DNA from: Mycobacterium sp. OAS707
GTDB taxonomy: Bacteria > Actinomycetota > Actinomycetes > Mycobacteriales > Mycobacteriaceae
Direction: 5' to 3'
Length of the DNA stretch: 64,000 nucleotides
NCBI RefSeq assembly: GCF_014873705.1
Contig: NZ_JADBDS010000002.1
Location: 868,001-932,000 of the forward strand
How positions within the stretch are numbered: the stretch's first letter is position 1; the number at the start of each line of letters is the position of its first letter. This document shows, one piece after another, positions 58,207 through 64,000 of the stretch. Made by a program: the position numbers and the translations under genes. A model generated the notes under the pieces. It did no database searches. It had not been told where the DNA came from and worked only from the letters and a program-made list of their open reading frames with translations.

Positions 58207-58292
58207 CCTATTGAAACTTTTGCGCTGGTCGACTCGCGGATTTCGTGGCTGTTCCAGCCTGCCCTCAATACCCTATTGAAACCAAGGTTTCA
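58207..58292. promoter_or_regulatory. Operator candidates of the Rieske operon
   Basis: TGAAACCAAGGTTTCA (58277-58292) is a 7-bp inverted repeat with a two-base spacer. CCTATTGAAAC occurs twice, at 58207-58217 and 58272-58282, 65 bp apart, the second running into the palindrome; GGTTTC also occurs at 58187-58192. They lie between the divergent Rieske and MBL genes, the natural place for the TetR repressor to bind. Confidence 0.65.
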
Positions 58293-58328
58293 CTTTCTGA
58301 CGCGTCCGAAAACGGTAGGAATAAGGGC

Positions 58329-59189
58329 ATGATCGAGGTGACACTGCTGGGCACTGGTAGTCCGATTCCTGACGCCAGGCGCGCTGGTCCGTCCACCCTC
58401 GTGCGGGCCGGCGGGCAGACGTTTCTTGTCGACTGCGGACGCGGTGTGCAGCAGCGAATGACGGCCGTCGGCGTCGGCGCGAACGGACTCACTGCGCTGC
58501 TGCTCACTCATCTCCACAGCGACCACATCGCCGATCTCGGCGATCTCATCATCACCCGTTGGGTGACCACATTCACCCCCGAACCCAATCCGCTGCGAAT
58601 CATCGGCCCGCCAGGCACCCAGGCCGTCGTCGACGCCACATTGAAGGCGTTCGGCCCCGACATCGGTTATCGCATCGCGCATCACGCCGATCTGACCAGT
58701 CCTCCTCCAGTCGAGGTTGAGGAACATGTCGAGGGACTGGTTTGGCATCACGATGGTGTGCGGATCACCGTGGCGCCCACCGATCATCGGCCCGTCGAGC
58801 CGACCATCGGTTTTCGCATCACCTACGAGAGCGCGTCGGTGGTGCTGGCAGGAGATACGGTGCCCTGTGCCACCCTCGACGAATTGGCGGCTGGCGCTGG
58901 GGCATTGGTCCATACGGTGATTCGCAAGGATTTGGTCGAGTCGATGCCGATGCAACGCATCCGCGACATCTGCGACTATCACTCGTCCGTACAGGAGGCA
59001 GCAGCCACCGCAGCGCGGGCGGGCGTCGGGATCCTCATCCTCACGCACTACGTGCCCGCGATAGCGCCGGGTCAGGAAGACGAGTGGCGCGCGTTGGCAG
59101 CCTCGGAGTTCGATCAGCAGATCGAGCTCGGCGATGACTTGCATCGCGTGGAGGTTCACCCGGGGGTGTGCGCCAAACCGGCCAGCTGA
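58329..59189 (+). CDS. Metallo-beta-lactamase-fold hydrolase (RNase Z/arylsulfatase-like)
   Basis: A 286-residue MBL protein: [27 protein letters not shown], the zinc motif [11 protein letters not shown] (HxHxDH), late His in [19 protein letters not shown] and LTHYVPAI. These are shared by RNase Z and by MBL-type aryl sulfatases; I cannot decide between tRNA 3' processing and hydrolysis of a small ester. The ATG at 58329 is preceded by AGGAATAAGG. Corresponds in position to Rv2407. Confidence 0.85.
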   Translation: MIEVTLLGTGSPIPDARRAGPSTLVRAGGQTFLVDCGRGVQQRMTAVGVGANGLTALLLTHLHSDHIADLGDLIITRWVTTFTPEPNPLRIIGPPGTQAVVDATLKAFGPDIGYRIAHHADLTSPPPVEVEEHVEGLVWHHDGVRITVAPTDHRPVEPTIGFRITYESASVVLAGDTVPCATLDELAAGAGALVHTVIRKDLVESMPMQRIRDICDYHSSVQEAAATAARAGVGILILTHYVPAIAPGQEDEWRALAASEFDQQIELGDDLHRVEVHPGVCAKPAS

Positions 59190-59208
59190 TCGGCGGCGTG
59201 GGGGCGAA

Positions 59209-60729
59209 ATGGGAATCAGGTGGTTCGACCGCGCTGCTGCGTTGGAGGACTTGACCGCTGCTGTCGAGGGCGCGAATCACGGGGGCTCCCTCTACGACAC
59301 TGCCAGGGCCCTTGTGCCACTGGCTCTCGACGGAGCCGATCCGGACGCGGCACTGCGAGTGCTGTCGGCCATGCGCCCGCGCACCTGGCTTCGGCTGGAT
59401 GTCGAATTACGGAGCTTGCGCCACATCTTCCGTCCGGGTGACGAGTGGCGCCAGATCACCGACGCTGCATGGGCCGGAGCCAATTCCGTCGCGTTGCTCC
59501 TCACCGCCTGCTCGGGCGACGGGCGGCAGCGGCAACGTTCCGTGCAATCGCCACTGATGCGCAGTGATCAGCGGCTGCTACCTGTGCTGCTGATCCGGAC
59601 CGCCGACTGGGCGAAGCCGGTACGGGACGACGCCTGCCAAGCGCTCCCGCCCGCGCTCGACTCGGCGGACACGGAGGGGCTGATGCGGGCGATCAGCGTC
59701 GCGATGGTGATGACGGATTGGCAGCGCGGCGACGTCGCGATCGCTGCGGTGACCGAGGCAATGCGCACCCGATCGGACGGGATGCTTGACGCGGCCCGGA
59801 TCAGCGCCGACGTTCGGGTGCGGCGACTCGCCTATCGGGTGTGGTTGGAGTCGAGTCGAACCGACTCGGACGCGATCATTGCGGCCGCGCTGACCGAATC
59901 CGACATCATCTGCCAGCGACTCAGCGTCGATGCCGCCGTCCGTGCCGCCGTGCGCACCGGGCGGCGCGACGCGTTAGATCGTTTGCTTACATCCCGGTTC
60001 GCGCGCGTGCGCGTCGAAGCACTTGCCGGACTGGTCCAGATTGGGCACCCGGAGGCGGGCGAAGCGTTCCTAGCCGACCGGTCGGCGATGCTGCGGGCCA
60101 CCGCGCAATGGGCGATGCGCCGCGCAGGCCGGGACGCCGCCGAACGGTACCGAGCCATGCTGGCGTCGGGTGACGACTCGGTGGTACGCGCGGCCGTCGC
60201 CGGTCTCGGCGAATGCGGCACGGCCGACGACGCGCAGTTGGTTGCTCGCTTTATCCGGCACGCCCGCCCGCGGATACGGGCCGAAGCGATACGGGCAGTG
60301 CGGCGGGTCGGCGGGACGCTCGGTCCGGTCGCAGACATGCTCAGCGACTCAGCTCCTGTCGTGGTGCGCGCTGTCGCCGACGCTGTGATTGGCCAGCCAG
60401 ACCTCGCACCGGCTGATCGGCTGTGGGAGCTGCTGGCCGCCGATCAGCCAGCACATGTGCGGCGCACAGCGTTTCGGCTGCTGACCGCGCGCGACACCTG
60501 GACACGGATCGAGGCGGACCTTTGGGGTGTCATCGATTTCAACGAAAGGCTGCGCGCCCACGCGAGGTCAGATCTCACCGGCTGGCTCGACCGCGAGGCC
60601 TCAACCGCGTATCAGATGCCACCCGAGTCCACGCGCGAGCGCCTGTACCGGCTGATCGATGCCGCCGAGCCGAACATCGGCACCTCACAGGCACGCCTAC
60701 TGCGCTGGCACCTCGGCCTCTCGCGTTAG
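59209..60729 (+). CDS. HEAT/armadillo-repeat-like protein
   Basis: A 506-residue, Ala/Arg-rich protein made largely of repeated helix pairs such as ALDRLLTSRFARVRVEALAGLVQIGHPEAGEAFLADRSAMLRATAQWAMRRAG and VVRAAVAGLGECGTADDAQLVARFIRHARPRIRAEAIRAVRRVGG, the pattern of HEAT-like solenoids. These usually bind proteins; a few bind modified DNA bases. The N-terminal 200 residues are less regular. No partner is evident. Starts at the ATG at 59209, 19 bp after the MBL gene. Confidence 0.75.
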   Translation: MGIRWFDRAAALEDLTAAVEGANHGGSLYDTARALVPLALDGADPDAALRVLSAMRPRTWLRLDVELRSLRHIFRPGDEWRQITDAAWAGANSVALLLTACSGDGRQRQRSVQSPLMRSDQRLLPVLLIRTADWAKPVRDDACQALPPALDSADTEGLMRAISVAMVMTDWQRGDVAIAAVTEAMRTRSDGMLDAARISADVRVRRLAYRVWLESSRTDSDAIIAAALTESDIICQRLSVDAAVRAAVRTGRRDALDRLLTSRFARVRVEALAGLVQIGHPEAGEAFLADRSAMLRATAQWAMRRAGRDAAERYRAMLASGDDSVVRAAVAGLGECGTADDAQLVARFIRHARPRIRAEAIRAVRRVGGTLGPVADMLSDSAPVVVRAVADAVIGQPDLAPADRLWELLAADQPAHVRRTAFRLLTARDTWTRIEADLWGVIDFNERLRAHARSDLTGWLDREASTAYQMPPESTRERLYRLIDAAEPNIGTSQARLLRWHLGLSR

Positions 60730-61583
60730 GCTGCGAGCTGATCCGCCGCTCCTGCAACACAATTGAGGTCAGTATCGGTCAGCGGCCGGCCGCGGGCGAT
60801 CACCACGACATGTTGAACCCCGAGATCCCTTAGCGCGCAGCATCTTTCGACCAGATCGTCGGTTCCTTCGCCGTTGCGGAGTGCCGTCGTCACGGTGCGC
60901 TCGATCTCGTTGGGAAGTCTGCCGACATCGGCGCAGTGCTGGTCCAGCACGGCGAGCTGCCTGCGGATCGCAGCGCCGTCGTCGGGCACATCGAACAGAT
61001 TGCAGGCGTCGCCATACTCTGCGACCAGCCGTAGGGTGCGCCGCTCGCCGGTGCCGCCGATCAGCACCGGTGGCGTCGTGGCGGGCCGCGGGTTGCCGAT
61101 CGGGTGCTCCAGATCCAAATGCTCACCGCGGAAAGGGGTTTCGTCACCGTCCCACATCTGGCGTGCCAGCCGCAACAACTCGGCCATGCGCGCGAACCGC
61201 TCGGCAGTGCCCGGCATGAACAGACCCATCGCGCGGGCCTCGTCGGCGTTGTAGCCCGCACCGAGTCCGAGCCATGCCCGCCCTGCCGACAGCGCGTCCA
61301 ATGTGGTGACGGCCTTGATCAGCAGGGCGGGTGCCCGAAATGTCGCGGCGGTCACCATGGTGCCGAGGCGGATGCGCGACGTGACGGCCGCGAGATATCC
61401 CAGCGACGTGTACGCCTCCAGCATCGGCTCGTCGAGTCGGCTGGCCGGATCGGCCTGCAACAGGTGGTCGGGCACCCACAGTGTGTCGACCGCTGTGGCG
61501 TCCAATGCGCGCGCGAGTGTAGCGAGGCGCTGCCCGATCGAGTCCTGCCACGAGTAATTCGTCACGCTGACACTGAGTTTCAT
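60726..61583 (-). CDS. LLM-class (F420-dependent type) oxidoreductase
   Basis: A 285-residue luciferase-like protein: LSVSVTNYSWQDSIGQRLATLARALD, VDTLWVPDHLLQADPASRLDEPMLEAYTSLGYLAAVTSRIRLGTMV, GRAWLGLGAGYNADEARAMG and PVLIGGTGERRTLRLVAEYGD. Many mycobacterial members use F420; substrate unknown. The ATG overlaps the stop of the membrane-protein gene as ATGA, so the two form an operon under the MarR operator. A much longer frame (to 62729) is an artefact of high GC. Confidence 0.88.
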   Translation of the reverse strand: MKLSVSVTNYSWQDSIGQRLATLARALDATAVDTLWVPDHLLQADPASRLDEPMLEAYTSLGYLAAVTSRIRLGTMVTAATFRAPALLIKAVTTLDALSAGRAWLGLGAGYNADEARAMGLFMPGTAERFARMAELLRLARQMWDGDETPFRGEHLDLEHPIGNPRPATTPPVLIGGTGERRTLRLVAEYGDACNLFDVPDDGAAIRRQLAVLDQHCADVGRLPNEIERTVTTALRNGEGTDDLVERCCALRDLGVQHVVVIARGRPLTDTDLNCVAGAADQLAA

Positions 61584-62299
61584 GATCGCGCCGTCGCCTC
61601 CTGCTTGTTTTGCCGACGCAGCGGCAACATCGCACCTGCGGCGATCAGCCACACCAGGCCGGTGAACCGGCAGACCGGCAATAGCGGCGACAGCCCTGGC
61701 CAGATCAGCACCAGCGTGGTCAGTTCGGCGAGACCGGCGATGACGAGCCCGGCCCAGGCGAGCGCTCGCGGCAACAAGCCGACGATCAGGCCGGGTACCG
61801 CGATGCCCGCGATCAGCAGGCCGAGTGTGACCACGTGCCACGGACCGCCGGTCAGATACGTGAGGTAGTACAGCGCGCGGACGAGGGCGGGGTCGGCGGT
61901 GACCTCGGGCCGCGACAGGGTCCAGATCATCAGGCTGGACAACCCGAGTCCGGCCGACGCCAGCAGACCGCCCGCCAAGGCGATCGTCGCGCCGGGGGCC
62001 GTGATGCCGAGCTGACGCAGGCGAGCACTCGCGGTGGCCGCATAGATGGCGAGCGGTATCGACGATCCGAATGTTCCGACCGCCATCGCAACCGCCGCTG
62101 CGTGGTTGGCCGCGACGTAGGCCTGGATCTCCGTGGCGGAGCCATACGGCAAAGGCATGACACCGCCGGCGAGCGCGACGCCGACGACGAGGCCGGCAAG
62201 CAGCAGGGCAAGGGAGACACCCGCGAGCATCGTCAACGGCGGTCCGCCCTGCGATGGTCGCGTGACTGCCACCTTCGTATCCGTTGTTGAATCGTTCAT
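61580..62299 (-). CDS. Seven-helix-like membrane protein (DUF4386-type?)
   Basis: A 239-residue integral membrane protein with six or seven helices (TMLAGVSLALLLAGLVVGVALAGG, AAAVAMAVGTFGSSIPLAIYA, GATIALAGGLLASAGLGLSSLMIW, VVTLGLLIAGIAVPGLIVGLL, WAGLVIAGLAELTTLVLIW, FTGLVWLIAAGAML). It may belong to DUF4386, but that assignment is a guess. The ATG at 62299 lies inside the MarR-type operator, so repressor binding would directly cover its start. Confidence 0.72.
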   Translation of the reverse strand: MNDSTTDTKVAVTRPSQGGPPLTMLAGVSLALLLAGLVVGVALAGGVMPLPYGSATEIQAYVAANHAAAVAMAVGTFGSSIPLAIYAATASARLRQLGITAPGATIALAGGLLASAGLGLSSLMIWTLSRPEVTADPALVRALYYLTYLTGGPWHVVTLGLLIAGIAVPGLIVGLLPRALAWAGLVIAGLAELTTLVLIWPGLSPLLPVCRFTGLVWLIAAGAMLPLRRQNKQEATARS

Positions 62300-62311
62300 A
62301 GCGTGAACGAT
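62291..62311. promoter_or_regulatory. Operator palindrome O1 (MarR)
   Basis: ATCGTTCA (62291-62298) - TAGCG - TGAACGAT (62304-62311) is a perfect 8-bp inverted repeat overlapping the start codon of the membrane protein gene. The same half-site ATCGTTCA occurs again at 62361-62368. Confidence 0.7.
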
Positions 62312-62360
62312 ATGCCTGATCTTGCAGATGGACAAGGTGATCCATCACTTCGCGTGAAAA

Positions 62361-62387
62361 ATCGTTCAGAACTGATACTATTCGCAG
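62361..62387 (+). promoter_or_regulatory. marR promoter and second operator site O2
   Basis: ATCGTTCA (62361-62368) followed by GAAC forms the odd dyad GTTCAGAAC (62364-62372). TACTAT (62376-62381) is six bases before the GTG of the regulator, giving a leaderless transcript. A regulator bound here would block its own -10 region. A further dyad GTGAT-CC-ATCAC lies just upstream at 62337-62348. Confidence 0.6.
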
Positions 62388-62870
62388 GTGCCTTTCTCGA
62401 CGAACGGTGACAACGTGGCGTTCTTGCTGTCGCAGCTCGGCCACCGTTCCGCCACGGTGTTCTCCGACCTCATTGCGTCGATCGACCTGACACCACCGCA
62501 CTCCGGAATTCTGCGGGCGATCGCCGCCGAGCCCGGGCTCAGCCAGCAGGCGCTCAGCGGTCAGCTGGGGCTGTTGCCGAGCCGCGTGGTCGCCTACGTC
62601 GATGAGCTGGAGGACCGCGGATATGTCGAACGTCGCCGCAATCCCGACGATCGGCGACTGCATGCGCTGTACCTGACCGCGGCGGGCAAGAAGGTGATGG
62701 GCAAGATCGGCGAGTTGGCACGTCAGCACGAACGAATGATGACAGCTGGCCTGGACGCCGAGCAGCGAAACACGTTGCGCGAACTGCTGTCACTGGTGGC
62801 CGAAAATCAGGAGCTCACGCCACACGTGCACCCGGGCTTTCGCAACCTGGGCCGCGCGAACACCCGTTAG
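62388..62870 (+). CDS. MarR-family regulator
   Basis: A 160-residue winged-helix repressor: GILRAIAAEPGLSQQALSGQLGLLPSRVVAYVDELEDRGYVERRRNPDDRRLHALYLTAAG is the DNA-binding core with the typical wing (RRRNPDDRRLHAL). GTG start, probably leaderless. It diverges from the membrane protein/LLM operon, and the repeated ATCGTTCA half-sites between them suggest it controls both directions. Inducer unknown. Its stop overlaps that of the convergent transglutaminase gene by 4 nt. Confidence 0.88.
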   Translation: MPFSTNGDNVAFLLSQLGHRSATVFSDLIASIDLTPPHSGILRAIAAEPGLSQQALSGQLGLLPSRVVAYVDELEDRGYVERRRNPDDRRLHALYLTAAGKKVMGKIGELARQHERMMTAGLDAEQRNTLRELLSLVAENQELTPHVHPGFRNLGRANTR

Positions 62871-63706
62871 GCCAACCGGGTGATCTCCACGACGACGTCC
62901 AGATCCGTCGAGCCTTCACCGGAGTAAATGCCCTTCAGCGGCGAGACATCCGCGTAGTCACGGCCGACCCCGACGCTGACGTACTGCTCGTTGATCTCTT
63001 TGTCGTTGGTCGGGTCGTAATCCCACCAGCCGCCGGTCCAGGCCTGCACCCAGGCATGACTCTGCCCGTCGATGGTGTCGCCGACCTTGGCCTTGGCCTT
63101 GGGATGCAGGTAGCCTGACACGTAGCGCGCGGGAATACCCATGCTACGCAATAGGATCAGCGTCAGATGGGCGAAATCCTGACAGACGCCCTTCCCCTCG
63201 CGATGTGCATCCAGCCCCGACGAGTGCACACCGGTAGTGCCCGGCACGTATTCCAGCTCGCTGTGTACCCAGTTGGCCGCGGCGGTGACTGCCTCCTGCG
63301 GATCGTGATACTTCGCGATTCTCTCCCCTACCCGCCGAAACCTCTTGCTCACCGGCGTGTAGTGAGTCCCGCTGAGTACCTCGTCGAACCGGTCGATCAC
63401 CGCCTCCGACCGCAGGTCCTCCCAGCTGACCTTGTCCTTGGGCATTTCTCCGCGATCCGTCTCCACCACCGAGCTCGACGTGACCTCGAGTTCGGTGTGT
63501 GGGGCGTGCAGGTCGAACGCGGTCACCGCGGTGCCCCAGTAGTCCACATAGCGATAGGACCGTGTCGCAGGCACGGTTTCAACACGGTTGAGGATGACGT
63601 TCTGCCTGGTGTCCGAGCGCGGAGTCAGCCTGGCCTCGTTGAACGACGCGGTCACCGGCGACTTGTAGGCGTAGCCCGTTGAGTGCACCACCCTGAGCCG
63701 CCACAT
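62867..63706 (-). CDS. Transglutaminase-like cysteine protease family protein
   Basis: A 279-residue protein with an N-terminal Bact_transglu_N domain (MWRLRVVHSTGYAYKSPVTASFNEARLTPR) and a transglutaminase-like core: catalytic Cys in GKGVCQDFAHLTLILLRSMGIPARYVSGYL, His in SHAWVQAW, Asp in GWWDYDPTND. It lies directly after an alpha-E gene; with an ATP-grasp protein these make a common three-gene set thought to form or modify peptide bonds. Corresponds to Rv2409c. TAG of the upstream gene is adjacent to its ATG. Confidence 0.9.
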   Translation of the reverse strand: MWRLRVVHSTGYAYKSPVTASFNEARLTPRSDTRQNVILNRVETVPATRSYRYVDYWGTAVTAFDLHAPHTELEVTSSSVVETDRGEMPKDKVSWEDLRSEAVIDRFDEVLSGTHYTPVSKRFRRVGERIAKYHDPQEAVTAAANWVHSELEYVPGTTGVHSSGLDAHREGKGVCQDFAHLTLILLRSMGIPARYVSGYLHPKAKAKVGDTIDGQSHAWVQAWTGGWWDYDPTNDKEINEQYVSVGVGRDYADVSPLKGIYSGEGSTDLDVVVEITRLA

Positions 63707-64000
63707 CTAAACTTCACCTTCCTCGATGACCAGCGCGCCGTTGTGCCCGGCGTCATGCCAAGCCACCCATGGTGCGGAGTGAAAGTACTGAAGCGCCAGC
63801 GCTTCTCCGACGTCACGACACAACTCTTGCAGACCGGCCAGCCGCTTCTCCAACGATTCCAGCAACAGTCCGGGACGCAGGAACTCCAGCTCGCTGCGCG
63901 CCCTGCCAAGCAGGCGCTGCGCCTCCGCGGTTGCACCGAGCCGATTGTGTGGCCGCTTCATCAACTCGTCGAGGCTGTGCTCGGCCAGCCGCAGCGAATA
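63707..64000 (-). CDS. Alpha-E domain protein, 5' end beyond window
   Basis: Only the last 97 residues are present, reading inward from the right edge as YSLRLAEHSLDELMKRPHNR and onward to WVAWHDAGHNGALVIEEGEV. The helical, Glu/Leu/Arg-rich pattern (RSELEFLRPGLLLESLEKRLAGLQELCRDV) fits the alpha-E proteins that accompany transglutaminase-like genes, as at Rv2410c. An internal ATG/TTG at about 63961-63964 is not the true start, because the frame runs on to the window end. Confidence 0.82.
   Translation of the reverse strand, partial: YSLRLAEHSLDELMKRPHNRLGATAEAQRLLGRARSELEFLRPGLLLESLEKRLAGLQELCRDVGEALALQYFHSAPWVAWHDAGHNGALVIEEGEV

Noticed and set aside
60726..62729. 667-residue frame covering the LLM and membrane genes
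   Set aside because: The first 380 residues are low-complexity read-through antisense to marR and the membrane gene in another frame; the LLM start is at 61583.

Overview
The window is high-GC actinobacterial DNA and is almost certainly from a non-tuberculous Mycobacterium (Mycolicibacterium). It holds a mycobactin locus (mbtG-F-E-D-C-T-B, divergent mbtA, and mbtI), IdeR-type iron boxes, leaderless GTG/ATG starts, and a gene order (hemW, sirA-cysH-che1, cysA-cysW-cysT-subI, GH15 trehalase, PknH-sensor lipoproteins, lepA, PemK-like, CBS, MBL hydrolase, transglutaminase, alpha-E) that I recall from the M. tuberculosis Rv2378c-Rv2410c region. All homology statements come from reading the translations; no database search was run.

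Layout. (1) 1-20159: mycobactin assembly line. Salicylate is loaded by MbtA onto the aryl carrier domain of MbtB, cyclised with Ser/Thr, and extended by MbtE, MbtC/MbtD and MbtF; MbtG hydroxylates the lysines. The minus-strand genes overlap by 1-8 nt. Two tandem IdeR boxes sit between mbtB and mbtA, and mbtA looks leaderless. The thioesterase that I recall as the C-terminal domain of M. tuberculosis MbtB is here a separate coupled gene with Cys in its nucleophile elbow. (2) 20163-26058: DUF3516 helicase, a small monooxygenase-like protein, fatty-acid hydroxylase, AraC regulator, NTF2-like protein and an F420-type oxidoreductase. (3) 26187-32360: mbtI at the end of an operon with two half-size ABC exporter-fold transporters (IrtA/IrtB-like, no siderophore-reductase domain) under a third iron box, directly downstream of an ECF sigma/anti-sigma pair whose anti-sigma lacks the zinc-binding cysteines. 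(4) 32460-42544: hemW, then sulfur assimilation. Both the sirA-cysH-che1 operon and the divergent-facing subI-cysTWA operon are preceded by a 30-codon leaderless leader peptide ending in a cysteine run and by RNA structures that can mask the Shine-Dalgarno sequence, which is the arrangement of a cysteine-sensing attenuator.

(5) 42598-52944: small membrane proteins, a FAD monooxygenase, GH15 trehalase/glucoamylase, an ANTAR protein, a DUF202 pair, two sensor lipoproteins, lepA (which has no ATG, GTG or TTG start able to include its P-loop and seems to start at ATC), a PemK/MazF-like protein, a GNAT and a CBS protein. (6) 53041-58292: a probable accessory block with an aldo/keto reductase behind a long inverted repeat, and a Rieske oxygenase / glutamine-synthetase-like ligase / creatininase-family hydrolase / TetR operon with palindromic operator candidates; it may be an amine-catabolic module working through gamma-glutamyl intermediates. 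(7) 58329-64000: MBL hydrolase, HEAT-repeat protein, an LLM oxidoreductase plus membrane protein under a divergent leaderless MarR regulator with clear operator repeats, then transglutaminase and a truncated alpha-E protein at the right edge.

Genes are packed tightly, many neighbours overlap by ATGA or GTGA, and no stretch over 300 bases lacks a gene. Strongest leads are the paired cysteine attenuators, the lepA start, the Rieske/GS/creatininase module, and the iron-transport operon beside the ECF sigma factor.
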